64,000 bases of DNA from Leifsonia sp. NPDC080035 (GCF_040050925.1 NZ_CP157390.1:2604001-2668000); one strand, 5' to 3'. Positions 50,066 to 57,506 are shown, counted from the stretch's first letter. Numbers and translations are program-made. The notes: generated by a model not told the origin, from the letters alone.

Positions 50066-51657
50066 TGGCGAAGAAGGATGACACCGAGCGCCTCCAGGCG
50101 CCCGAGTCCGGCTCCGGCCGCCGCCTCTCCCCGCTGCGGGTGATCGGTGCTGCCCTGGTCGCGATCGTCGTGGTCGCCGCCGGCGTCGTCGGCCTGCAGT
50201 GGTGGAGCGCCAGGGCCGCGGTGGACGTGAAGCCGTGGTTCGCCGCGTACGTGGATGTGACCGCCACCCCCAAGTTCGCGTTCGAGAACCTGGGCGGCAC
50301 CACGACGAAGGACGCCATCCTGTCGTTCGTCGTCTCCGACAAGTCCGACCCGTGCACGCCGTCGTGGGGCGGCGCATACACGCTGGATCAGGCGCGCGGA
50401 CCCCTCGACCTGGACCGGCGCATCGCGCGTCTGCAGCAGCAGGGCGGCACCGTCGCGGTGTCGTTCGGCGGGCAGGCGAACGAGGAGCTGGCCGTCGGCT
50501 GCACCGACGCCTCCGCCCTGAAGAAGGCGTACGCGTCGGTCGTCGACCGCTACAAGATCGGCACCATCGACCTCGACCTCGAGGGCGACGGACTGGTGGA
50601 TGCGGACGCCGCCGCCCGGCGCGCGACCGCCGTCGCCGAGCTGCAGCAGGAGCGCCGCGCGGCGGGCAAGAGCCTCGCCGTGTGGCTGACGCTGCCCGTC
50701 TCGCCGACCGGGATGACCGAGGACGGCACGAACGCGATCGCCGCCATGCTGAAGGCGAAGGTGGACATCGCCGGCGTGAACGTGATGACCATGGACTTCG
50801 GCTCCGCCAAGGATGCCAAGAAGTCGATGGCGCAGACCGCCGAGTCCGCGCTGACCGCGGCGCAGAAGCAGCTGGGCGTGCTCTACGACCGGGCCAAGCT
50901 GCACCAGAGCGACCCGAGCCTGTGGGCGAAGATCGGCGCGACCCCGATGATCGGCCAGAACGACGACGAGGATCAGGTGTTCTCGCTCGCCGACGCGAAG
51001 ACGCTGAACGCCTGGGCCGTCTCCACCGGCATCGGCAGGATGTCGATGTGGTCGGCGAACCGTGACAAGACCTGCGGCTCCAACTATGTGGACACGACCG
51101 TCGTCTCGGACGCGTGCAGCGGCGTGAACCAGGGCAAGCAGACCTTCGCGGGTGTGCTGGCGAAGGGCTTCGATGGCCGGATCGCCCTCGGTGAGGGCGC
51201 CGTCACCACCCCGGAGCCGACCACGACCACCACCAAGGACGACCCGGCCCACTCGCCGTACTCGATCTGGACCGCGACCAACTCGTACCTGAAGGGCACG
51301 AAGGTCACCTGGCACCACAACGTGTACCAGGCGAAGTGGTGGACGAAGGGCGACGTGCCCGACAACCCCGTCCTGAACCAGTGGGAGACGCCGTGGGAGC
51401 TCGTCGGCCCGGTGCTGCCGGGCGAGACGCCCATCCCGCAGCCGACCGTCCCGCCGGAGACCTACCCGAACTGGACCGGCACGACCGCCTACGACAAGGG
51501 CAAGCGCGTGCTGTTCGACGGCGTCCCGTTCGAGGCGAAGTGGTGGACGCAGGGCGACAGCCCTGAGGCCGCTTCGTCCAACCCCGACTCGTCCCCGTGG
51601 ACCCCGCTGACGCAGGACGAGATCGATCAGATCCTGGGCGGTTCGACCGGCCAGTAG
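50065..51657 (+). CDS. membrane-anchored GH18-like protein with two CBM5/12-type repeats
   Basis: A 530-residue protein: one N-terminal membrane anchor (about 28-48), an extracellular GH18-type barrel with the catalytic pattern Asp169-x-Asp171-x-Glu173 (TIDLDLEG), a Thr-rich linker near 385-395, and two C-terminal chitin-binding-type modules with YQAKWWTKGDVP and FEAKWWTQGDSP. GH18 enzymes cleave beta-1,4-GlcNAc polymers. Coupling to a GT2 synthase suggests it trims, binds or releases the polymer made by its partner, much as PgaB does for PNAG; this is inference. Confidence 0.85.
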   Translation: MAKKDDTERLQAPESGSGRRLSPLRVIGAALVAIVVVAAGVVGLQWWSARAAVDVKPWFAAYVDVTATPKFAFENLGGTTTKDAILSFVVSDKSDPCTPSWGGAYTLDQARGPLDLDRRIARLQQQGGTVAVSFGGQANEELAVGCTDASALKKAYASVVDRYKIGTIDLDLEGDGLVDADAAARRATAVAELQQERRAAGKSLAVWLTLPVSPTGMTEDGTNAIAAMLKAKVDIAGVNVMTMDFGSAKDAKKSMAQTAESALTAAQKQLGVLYDRAKLHQSDPSLWAKIGATPMIGQNDDEDQVFSLADAKTLNAWAVSTGIGRMSMWSANRDKTCGSNYVDTTVVSDACSGVNQGKQTFAGVLAKGFDGRIALGEGAVTTPEPTTTTTKDDPAHSPYSIWTATNSYLKGTKVTWHHNVYQAKWWTKGDVPDNPVLNQWETPWELVGPVLPGETPIPQPTVPPETYPNWTGTTAYDKGKRVLFDGVPFEAKWWTQGDSPEAASSNPDSSPWTPLTQDEIDQILGGSTGQ

Positions 51658-51785
51658 AAGCTCGGCGGCGGGGTGCAGCCTCCCCGCGCACCTCGTCGCC
51701 GACCACACCTGGACACCCGCTGCGGGGCGGAGAGTCCAGGCCGCCGCGTGTGGGCGCGCTCGTCGGGAGCGGCGCCCGCGGCGCT

Positions 51786-51841
51786 GTGTCGGCGGGACCC
51801 CCAGTGACTTTCGGGTTGGTCACGACCGGTCCCGCCGACAC
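51786..51841 (+). terminator. terminator of the GT2-GH18 operon
   Basis: GTGTCGGCGGGACC (51786-51799) pairs perfectly with GGTCCCGCCGACAC (51828-51841); inside, GTGAC and GTCAC add a second stem. Confidence 0.75.
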
Positions 51842-51896
51842 GCTAGGATAGGGGAGTTGCCTTGCTTGGTGCTCTCACGCCTGGGCGGGGCAGCAA

Positions 51897-51970
<74 letters not shown>

Positions 51971-51971
51971 C

Positions 51972-52040
51972 GTTCTGTCAACAGATAAGGCCGGTCACGC
52001 TCGCTCAGCGAGCATGACCGGCCTTATCTGTTGACAGAAC
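51972..52040 (+). terminator. very long hairpin directly after tRNA-Pro
   Basis: Bases 51972-51997 are a perfect 26-bp complement of 52015-52040 (GTTCTGTCAACAGATAAGG... against its mirror); after one C/A mismatch five more pairs (GCTCG/CGAGC) lead to loop CTCAG. It begins 2 nt after the tRNA. It is longer than needed for a tRNA terminator. Confidence 0.8.
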
Positions 52041-52236
52041 TCGCTGCTGTCTATCGGGGTCCCCGCCGCGAGGGGCCCCGGGCGCCGCCCCGAGCGCAGC
52101 GAAGGGCCGGCGTCTGGGGGAGCGGTGGGGCGCAGCCTGGTGACGGGCGTGGAGAAGCGTCCACGGCGAGCTGCCTCCCTGCATGGAATCGTCGTTGGTT
52201 GCTGTCTCTGACCGACTTGGCATCAAAGGCGCAACC

Positions 52237-52608
52237 ATGAGCGACGAGAACCCGCCTCCGCCCCCGGCGCGACCGGACGTCGAGAAGGTGTTCAAGCGCT
52301 TGACCGGGAACGGCTCCGACGTGGCTACGAACGCCTCGCTGAGGCGGCGCCAACGATGAGGACGGGGTACGAGGAGAGGACTACGATCATGCGGACGATG
52401 CAGTCCATGACGTGCGATGAGGTAGTCTGGGCCCCACTTCTTCGCCACCGCATGGCTGATCGCGTCTCCCGTCGTTCTCGCGATCTGGCTGGCCATGCCT
52501 CAGGTTGTTCAGGACTTCAGCCTTACTGACGCAGGTCACGAGAACTCGCGATTCTCAGTCTCCTTCCGGAGCTTCGCTAGGAACCTGGGTGTCGAGATCC
52601 TCGCGTAG
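52237..52608 (+). pseudogene. probable frameshifted remnant of a small membrane-protein gene
   Basis: Three frame segments read in order like one protein. ATG 52237 starts MSDENPPPPPARPDVEKVFK and stops after 40 residues; about 52351-52418 in another frame reads NDEDGVRGEDYDHADDAVHD; from about 52431 the first frame again reads PHFFATAWLIASPVVLAIWL (a membrane helix) and continues to TAG 52608. Two frameshifts would join them. The end overlaps the 3' end of the minus-strand gene at 52555. Composition is less GC-rich than the neighbouring operons. Confidence 0.35.
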
Positions 52609-53025
52609 TCCGCGCTTCACGAGCTCGGGAGTGCGCGACCAGTCCAGGAGGCGTTGGGCGGCAGCGCGGTACCACTTGGATCCTCTGACCAGCGAACCCA
52701 GGTCTGCGAATCCCCGACTCGCGAAGGCCCACCTAGATGCCACGAAGATGAGCAAGGCGAGGAACGCGACGAACTCGACGAATCCAGCGCCGCCGGACAA
52801 ACCGTTGCCTGCAGTTACCACCGCGACGCCCTCGACAATGATCGCGACGAGGGCGACCACGAGGACACCGAAACTGCGGAGGACGCTCAAGAGGAGTTCC
52901 TCTCTGCGGGTCTCCGGGGACAGAAACGGGTGCTTCATCTTGCGCACCCGCTCGAACAGGATCGCGATGAGAAGCGCGGGCACGGCGGCGGCGATGGCGG
53001 TACAGGTCTCGGGGCTCAAATCCAC
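52555..53025 (-). CDS. hypothetical membrane protein
   Basis: A 156-residue protein with three hydrophobic segments: one at the N-terminus (about 6-23, IAAAVPALLIAILFERV), a long one at 48-70 and another at 82-100, followed by a basic soluble tail of 55 residues. Start GTG 53025 is chosen because TAGCGT (53038-53033) lies 7 nt upstream; a longer frame to 53283 has unlikely composition. I do not recognise a family. It lies in the lower-GC segment after tRNA-Pro. Confidence 0.6.
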   Translation of the reverse strand: MDLSPETCTAIAAAVPALLIAILFERVRKMKHPFLSPETRREELLLSVLRSFGVLVVALVAIIVEGVAVVTAGNGLSGGAGFVEFVAFLALLIFVASRWAFASRGFADLGSLVRGSKWYRAAAQRLLDWSRTPELVKRGLREDLDTQVPSEAPEGD

Positions 53026-53249
53026 CGGATCGACGCTAACAGCCGCGGGGAGGGATTCGATATCCCACGTTTTGGGTATCTTTGGTGGACGGCGTTCGAT
53101 CAGCCGGGTGGGCTCCGGCCGCGATTCTCGCGATGGATAACGCCCCGACGAGGCGGACAGTTGCGCCCGCGACGTCGATGCCTGCGGCCTCCGACCATGC
53201 GAGTGCGATCGGAGGCCGTAGGCGCGATGCCGCACCGGATGCCGCTGGG

Positions 53250-53348
53250 CTACTTCCGTCGGCTGAGATAGATGATCCCCCACACGGCTCCGGCGAGGAT
53301 GATCCCGCCGACCGCGAGGACGGTCAGAACGATAACGAAGTGAATCAT
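53250..53348 (-). CDS. 32-residue single-helix membrane protein
   Basis: ATG 53348 to TAG 53250 encodes MIHFVIVLTVLAVGGIILAG continued by AVWGIIYLSRRK: one membrane helix with a short basic C-terminus. TAGCGT (53360-53355) lies exactly 6 nt upstream, the leaderless layout of other genes here. It is too short for usual gene prediction. It lies just downstream of the secreted paralogue gene at 53367 on the same strand. Confidence 0.55.
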   Translation of the reverse strand: MIHFVIVLTVLAVGGIILAGAVWGIIYLSRRK

Positions 53349-53366
53349 GGGTTCACGCTATGGGAT

Positions 53367-54071
53367 TCACCAAGCCCCACCGCGGGTCTGTGAAACGCCG
53401 CCCGTCGATGAGACGTTGAAGCGCAACCAGGTGTTGGAGGTGAATACGCCGCCGGTCTGGGAATTCCACTGCAGTTGAATGGAGCTCGTGGTCCCACCAG
53501 GGGTGTGGACCCATGACTGCGAGGTGACGGAACCGCCGACGATGTTGATTGCGGGGGAATGCCAGTTCCACACGCTAGAACCACCGGACCAGCGGGAGTA
53601 ACTCGAATAGAACGACGCGCCCATCGTCAGCGAGGAGCTGTAGATCCAGCAGTCTTGTCCGTAACTGACGCCGGCGCTGGTTCCGAGGACGCATCCGCTG
53701 ACGCCTCGTGCGCTCACTCCTTCTGGCAGCTCGACGGGGATTTCCAGGTCGGTCCCGATGATCGAGCCATCCGCGAACGTCTCGACGGTGCGGTGGAAGC
53801 CGTCAACGTCTGCCGTCACCACTGACACGGGTGAGGCGCCAGTGGATGAATCCAACGGAATACCCGCCTCGACCTTGGTGAGCAGTGCTTCCTGGGTGGC
53901 GGCATCGACGCCGAATCGGTCGGCCGTTTCATGAAAATACGCCAAGTCCTCCTCGGAGAGAGTGACAGTCGCTGATGTGGCGACCGCGGCTGAAGCGCCT
54001 GCGAACGGAGCCAGCACTGCGAGGGCGGCGGCCAGCGCCGCAGCCGCGACCCGTCGACGTGAGTGGTTCAT
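53367..54071 (-). CDS. secreted protein, paralogue 1
   Basis: A 234-residue protein with a strong signal peptide (NHSRRRVAAAALAAALAVLAPFAGASA). A helical pro-like region follows (LSEEDLAYFHETADRFGVDAATQEALLTKVEAG, then FADGSIIGTDLEIP), and a Ser/Gly/Trp-rich C-terminal domain from about 110 that opens SGCVLGTSAGVSYGQDCWIY with two cysteines likely to pair. The next gene encodes a paralogue with the same order. AAGGAG stands 6 nt before ATG 54071. No family recognised; a secreted beta-rich effector or bacteriocin-like protein is possible. Confidence 0.7.
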   Translation of the reverse strand: MNHSRRRVAAAALAAALAVLAPFAGASAAVATSATVTLSEEDLAYFHETADRFGVDAATQEALLTKVEAGIPLDSSTGASPVSVVTADVDGFHRTVETFADGSIIGTDLEIPVELPEGVSARGVSGCVLGTSAGVSYGQDCWIYSSSLTMGASFYSSYSRWSGGSSVWNWHSPAINIVGGSVTSQSWVHTPGGTTSSIQLQWNSQTGGVFTSNTWLRFNVSSTGGVSQTRGGAW

Positions 54072-54081
54072 GATCAGCTCC

Positions 54082-54804
54082 TTAGTAGTTGGCGGAAGAA
54101 GAAGCGCCACTGGTCGTGACGCTCAAACGGACATAACGGGACGCCTGGTACCAGCCGTCGATCACGGTGGTCCAGTTGAACTGCGTCCACCGGGACGTTC
54201 CGGGCGCTGTGGAGGACGAGAATCCGCCAGCGGTGGCCACACCGATATCGGTGTTGACGGTGCCGTTGCCGACGTTGTAGATGCTGGTTCCGCTCGACCA
54301 CAGGGAGTAGCTCGCCTTGAATTGACCGGACGTGGCACCGTTGGTGACGATGATGGTGCAATTGGTTCGGTAGGACACTCCAGCGCTCGTCCCGGATGAG
54401 GAGCAATTCTGGATGGCGCGGGCCTTGGGATCGGCTGGCGCGGGTTGTTCGATGCCGGCCGCAATGAACGACCCGTCCTCAAATCGACTGATGGTGTAGC
54501 TGATCCCATCGATCGTTTCGATGTCGACGGAGGCAGGGGCGGCATCGGTCATGTTGTCCCAACCGCCACCTTCGGTCAACTTGTCCAGAAGCTCATCCCG
54601 TGTCGCGGGCGCGACCCCGAACTTGTCAAGTTCGGCGGTGATGCTGGCCTCTTGCTGTTCGGTGAGCGTGATGGGGGGCAATGGTTGAGAGGGCTGGTCG
54701 CCCGCCACGCCGGCTGTTGCGGCCCCGCTGGGCGCAACCCCAATCCCAAGCAATCCGATGACCGCGATCACGAGCACCCCCGCTCGGATCTTCAGTGATT
54801 TCAT
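54082..54804 (-). CDS. secreted protein, paralogue 2
   Basis: A 240-residue protein with signal peptide (KSLKIRAGVLVIAVIGLLGIGVAPSGAA), the helical region ITLTEQQEASITAELDKFGVAPATRDELLDKLTEG, FEDGSFIAAGIEQP, and a Ser/Thr-rich domain with CSSSGTSAGVSYRTNC. It matches paralogue 1 segment by segment (DKFGV..ATRDELLDKL against DRFGV..ATQEALLTKV; GTSAGVSY in both), so the pair arose by duplication. GGGAGGG lies 9 nt before ATG 54804. It ends 10 nt before paralogue 1 and is probably co-transcribed. The codon composition is less GC-rich than the flanks. Confidence 0.7.
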   Translation of the reverse strand: MKSLKIRAGVLVIAVIGLLGIGVAPSGAATAGVAGDQPSQPLPPITLTEQQEASITAELDKFGVAPATRDELLDKLTEGGGWDNMTDAAPASVDIETIDGISYTISRFEDGSFIAAGIEQPAPADPKARAIQNCSSSGTSAGVSYRTNCTIIVTNGATSGQFKASYSLWSSGTSIYNVGNGTVNTDIGVATAGGFSSSTAPGTSRWTQFNWTTVIDGWYQASRYVRLSVTTSGASSSANY

Positions 54805-54833
54805 ACCTGTAATCCCTCCCACTACGCAACGAA

Positions 54834-54859
54834 TAGAGACCTCCAGGAGGAGGTCTCTA
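54834..54859. promoter_or_regulatory. 11-bp palindrome upstream of the secreted pair
   Basis: TAGAGACCTCC (54834-54844) and GGAGGTCTCTA (54849-54859) around AGGA. It lies 30 bp before the paralogue-2 start: either an operator or leader hairpin for it, or the end of the DUF4386 transcript. The rest of 54860-55033 holds nothing I can name. Confidence 0.45.
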
Positions 54860-55033
54860 CAAGGGATGTCCGGCAAGCCCTCTCCGGTTCCCACGTCCTC
54901 GGAGCCGCGGGTGCGAGACGTCTCGCGACCGTCGCGGCCTTCTCGAGTCCCCACGCGCCAGCCGCCGCCACGAAGGGATCGCTCCCGTGCTCAGGTGGCG
55001 GCAATGGATGGCCGTGTGGTCACGCCCGTCGTT

Positions 55034-55753
55034 CTACGGCATCCTCGCGGGCACCGCCCCCGCCCGGAAGCCCTTCACCAGCAGCCATACCCCGAGCGAC
55101 GCCTCCCACACGATCTCCGGCAGCGTGAGCACGGCCGAGACGGGGGAGGCCTGGCCGTAGGCGCCGAACAGCACCGCGATTCCCGAGAGGGAGACCAGCG
55201 GGCCGCCGATCACTCCGCACAGCGCCATCCAGCGCGGGACGAGGCGGGAGCGGAACATCATCCAGCCGAGCAGGAGGCCGTTGCCGAGGCCGACCACGAA
55301 GCCGGGGCCGAGCAGGAACGTCCAGTCGTGCAGGGCAACGAACGCCCCCGCCGTGACCGCGACCGACGAGTCGTCCGTGCCGGAGCGCTGCAGCGACACC
55401 ACCGTCAGGACGCTGAGGATGCCGACCGCGATGAAACCGCACTCCACCAGGCGCGCCGCGACGTAGCCCAGCGAGAGGGCCGGGAAGCGCCGGCGCAGCA
55501 CCGGGTACAGCGCCAGGGCCGTGCCGATGTTCGCGGCGATCAGGATCAGCTCGCACAGCGCGCCGAGCAGCGGCCCGGTGTCCGAGGCGCCCCCGAGGAC
55601 AAAGCGCGGGTCCGTCAGCGCCACGCCGTAGAGCTGCGCTCCGGCGATCGCGGAGACGAACGTGACGAGGAACAGCGCGCCGGCGATGCGGGCGAGCCGG
55701 CGCTCGCGCGGGTGCGCCGTGGCGGCGGCGGGGGAGAGGAGGGCGGTGTCCAT
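55034..55753 (-). CDS. DUF4386 family membrane protein
   Basis: A 239-residue protein with six to seven hydrophobic segments. The pattern RRLARIAGALFLVTFVSAIAG near the start, LCELILIAANIGTALALYPVLRR, and the C-terminal LPEIVWEASLGVWLLVKGF is the DUF4386 family of unknown function. GAAGGA lies upstream of ATG 55753. It is divergent from a TetR gene, with one palindrome in its leader and another between its -35 and -10, so it is the likely target of that repressor. Confidence 0.85.
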   Translation of the reverse strand: MDTALLSPAAATAHPRERRLARIAGALFLVTFVSAIAGAQLYGVALTDPRFVLGGASDTGPLLGALCELILIAANIGTALALYPVLRRRFPALSLGYVAARLVECGFIAVGILSVLTVVSLQRSGTDDSSVAVTAGAFVALHDWTFLLGPGFVVGLGNGLLLGWMMFRSRLVPRWMALCGVIGGPLVSLSGIAVLFGAYGQASPVSAVLTLPEIVWEASLGVWLLVKGFRAGAVPARMP

Positions 55754-55772
55754 GACGGGTCCTTCGAGTCGG

Positions 55773-55823
55773 AAGGTGTACGACGTACACCTTTGGCCTG
55801 AGCATAGGTGTACGGCATACACT
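55773..55823. promoter_or_regulatory. two TetR operators between DUF4386 and TetR genes
   Basis: A perfect 21-bp palindrome, arms AAGGTGTACG and CGTACACCTT around one A (55773-55793), and a second copy GGTGTACGGCATACACT (55807-55823), centred 32 bp apart. The second lies between TTGACC (55830-55825) and TATGCT (55806-55801) of the DUF4386 promoter. Confidence 0.85.
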
Positions 55824-55865
55824 CGGTCAAGAGCCGACGACCGATTCCGCGAGCGAGGGAGGCGC

Positions 55866-56570
55866 ATGTCCACATCGAAGCCCGACCGGCAGCGGCTCTC
55901 GCGCGACCTGGTGCTGCGCTCCGCGCTGACCATCGCCGACCGCGAGGGCAGCGCCGGCCTCACCATGCGGCTCCTCTCGACCGAGCTCGGCGTCGTCCCG
56001 ATGGCCCTCTACAAGCACGTCGCCAACAAGGATGAGCTGATCGACGGGATCGTCGACCTCGTCTGGGCCGAGGTCGAGCCGCCCGACGCCTCCGGCGATC
56101 CCGCGCAGTGGCGCCCCGCGATGCGCGCGCGGGCCGTCTCCCTGCGCGAGACCCTGCGCCGCCATCCCTGGGCCGTCGGCCTGATGGAGACCAGGATGCG
56201 GCCGGGCCCCGCCAACCTCGCGCAGCACAACGCGATGATGGGGTGCCTGCGCCGGGCCGGTTTCTCCTTCCGGAACACCGTCCACGTGACGTCGGTGCTG
56301 GACGCCTACGTCTACGGCTTCGCGCTGCAGCAGCAGACCCTCCCGTTCGACACCGCGGAGGAGTCGGGGGAGGTCGCCCAGCAGAAGCTCGAGCAGCAGC
56401 CCGCCGAGCTCGCCGAGCTCGCCGCACGGTTCCCGTACCTGATCGAGGTGGTCGCCGAGCTCGCGACCGCCGGGTACGACTACGACGCCGAGTTCGAGAC
56501 CGGTCTCGACCTCATCCTGGACGGCGTCCAGCGGCTGCGACCGGAGTGGGTCGGCGGCTCGGGCGCGTAA
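55866..56570 (+). CDS. TetR-family repressor
   Basis: A 234-residue regulator: N-terminal helix-turn-helix LSRDLVLRSALTIADREGSAGLTMRLLSTELGVVPMALYKHVANKD (about 10-60) and a C-terminal ligand domain of the TetR_C type (LRRHPWAVGLM..R..PGPA, about 90-220). GGGAGG precedes ATG 55866. Divergent from the DUF4386 gene and next to two matching palindromes, it probably represses both that gene and itself. Confidence 0.9.
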   Translation: MSTSKPDRQRLSRDLVLRSALTIADREGSAGLTMRLLSTELGVVPMALYKHVANKDELIDGIVDLVWAEVEPPDASGDPAQWRPAMRARAVSLRETLRRHPWAVGLMETRMRPGPANLAQHNAMMGCLRRAGFSFRNTVHVTSVLDAYVYGFALQQQTLPFDTAEESGEVAQQKLEQQPAELAELAARFPYLIEVVAELATAGYDYDAEFETGLDLILDGVQRLRPEWVGGSGA

Positions 56571-56704
56571 CGCGGGCCGTCACGCGTGACCGTCGCGGAA
56601 CGTGAGTGGTGTGACCCGCGCGTATTGCCGCGAAGCGTGCGGTCTGCGACACTGCGGGCGTGCGCGCACGCGTACGCGTTTCGGGGTGGAGAGAGGGGAC
56701 CATC

Positions 56705-57199
56705 ATGTCGAATCCTGGGCAGCCGACCGTCCAGCAGGGCGACCACGGAGACGTCGTCAAGCGGGTGCAGCGGGCGCTGCGGCGCACGCCCGACCCGGAC
56801 ATCGTCGTCGACGGGATCTTCGGGCCACGGACGCGCGCGGCCGTCGTCGCGTTCCAGCAGGGTGCCGGCCTGACGCCGGACGGGATCGTCGGGCCGCACA
56901 CCTGGGCCGCTCTGCCCGACGGTGGGCCGATGCCCGTGCTGAGCGAAGGGTCGCGCGGACCGGTCGTGTCGAGCCTCCAGACCGTCCTCACCAACGGCGC
57001 CGACCAGTGGGGCGGCGTCACGCCGCAGGGAGTGGACGGCATCTTCGGGCCGCACACCCGTGCGGCCGTCGAGGCGTTCCAGCGCTGGGCGCACGTGGCG
57101 GTGGACGGTGTGGTCGGCGACCAGACCTGGGGTGTCCCGCTGCACGCCGCCGGCGCGACGCTGGAGAGTGCCGTCGGGCTGCAGTACGTCGTCTCGTGA
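56705..57199 (+). CDS. protein with two peptidoglycan-binding (PG_binding_1) repeats
   Basis: A 164-residue protein made of two three-helix repeats: about 8-78 (GDHGDVVKRVQRALRR, VDGIFGPRTRAAVVAFQQ, LTPDGIVGPHTWAAL) and 84-155 (GSRGPVVSSLQTVLT, VDGIFGPHTRAAVEAFQR, VDGVVGDQTWG). There is no signal peptide or enzyme domain in this frame; an upstream in-frame ATG (56660) adds only 15 basic residues. GAGAGGGG precedes ATG 56705. How it would reach the wall is unclear. Confidence 0.8.
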   Translation: MSNPGQPTVQQGDHGDVVKRVQRALRRTPDPDIVVDGIFGPRTRAAVVAFQQGAGLTPDGIVGPHTWAALPDGGPMPVLSEGSRGPVVSSLQTVLTNGADQWGGVTPQGVDGIFGPHTRAAVEAFQRWAHVAVDGVVGDQTWGVPLHAAGATLESAVGLQYVVS

Positions 57200-57212
57200 C
57201 GCACTGGGCCGC

Positions 57213-57482
57213 TCAGCCGCCGGGATGCGGGTTCGGCGGGCCGTCCCAGTAGCCGCGCACCGCGTTGTTGTCCCACAGCACGAGCTCGTCTGCGCGCTCC
57301 AGGGACTCGCAGACCGACATCAGCCGGCGCTGGCCGGGGTCGAGGTCCCAGCGGATCACGAGGTACTGGTCGCGCCCGCGTTTGTCGGTGTAGCGGCGGA
57401 TGACCGCCTTCGGGAGGACGGCGTCGTCGCGCATCACCAGCCAGGTGTCCCTGTCGTAGCGGATGGGCTTGGGGCGCGTCAC
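57213..57482 (-). CDS. hypothetical 89-residue protein behind a LexA-type box
   Basis: A small soluble basic-acidic protein (RYDRDTWLVMRDDAVLPKAV, then RWDLDPGQRRLMSVCESLERADELVLWDN). I do not recognise a family. The start is GTG 57482. The box GAACATATGTTC lies 10 bp upstream, overlapping a TATGTT -10, so the gene is probably induced by DNA damage. It is convergent with the peptidoglycan-binding gene. Confidence 0.65.
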   Translation of the reverse strand: MTRPKPIRYDRDTWLVMRDDAVLPKAVIRRYTDKRGRDQYLVIRWDLDPGQRRLMSVCESLERADELVLWDNNAVRGYWDGPPNPHPGG

Positions 57483-57490
57483 ACTTTCAT

Positions 57491-57506
57491 TAGAACATAT
57501 GTTCGA
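57491..57506. promoter_or_regulatory. LexA (SOS) box
   Basis: TAGAACATATGTTCGA: a perfect GAAC-N4-GTTC core (57493-57504) and one mismatch from the symmetric TCGAAC-N4-GTTCGA consensus of actinobacterial and Bacillus LexA. It overlaps the -10 of the 89-residue gene. Confidence 0.75.

Noticed and set aside
47414..50377. 987-codon open frame on the minus strand opposite the GT2 gene
   Set aside because: A shadow of the GT2 gene, with repetitive Arg/Val/Gly composition and no recognisable motifs.
52005..52496. 163-codon minus-strand frame after tRNA-Pro
   Set aside because: It starts or ends inside structured non-coding DNA, has no promoter or ribosome-binding signal and no protein-like pattern; plus-strand segments in the same interval look more coding.
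53025..53283. longer start (53283) for the membrane protein at 52555
   Set aside because: The added 86 residues are His/Arg/Ser-rich and lack coding character, and TAGCGT-N7-GTG marks 53025.
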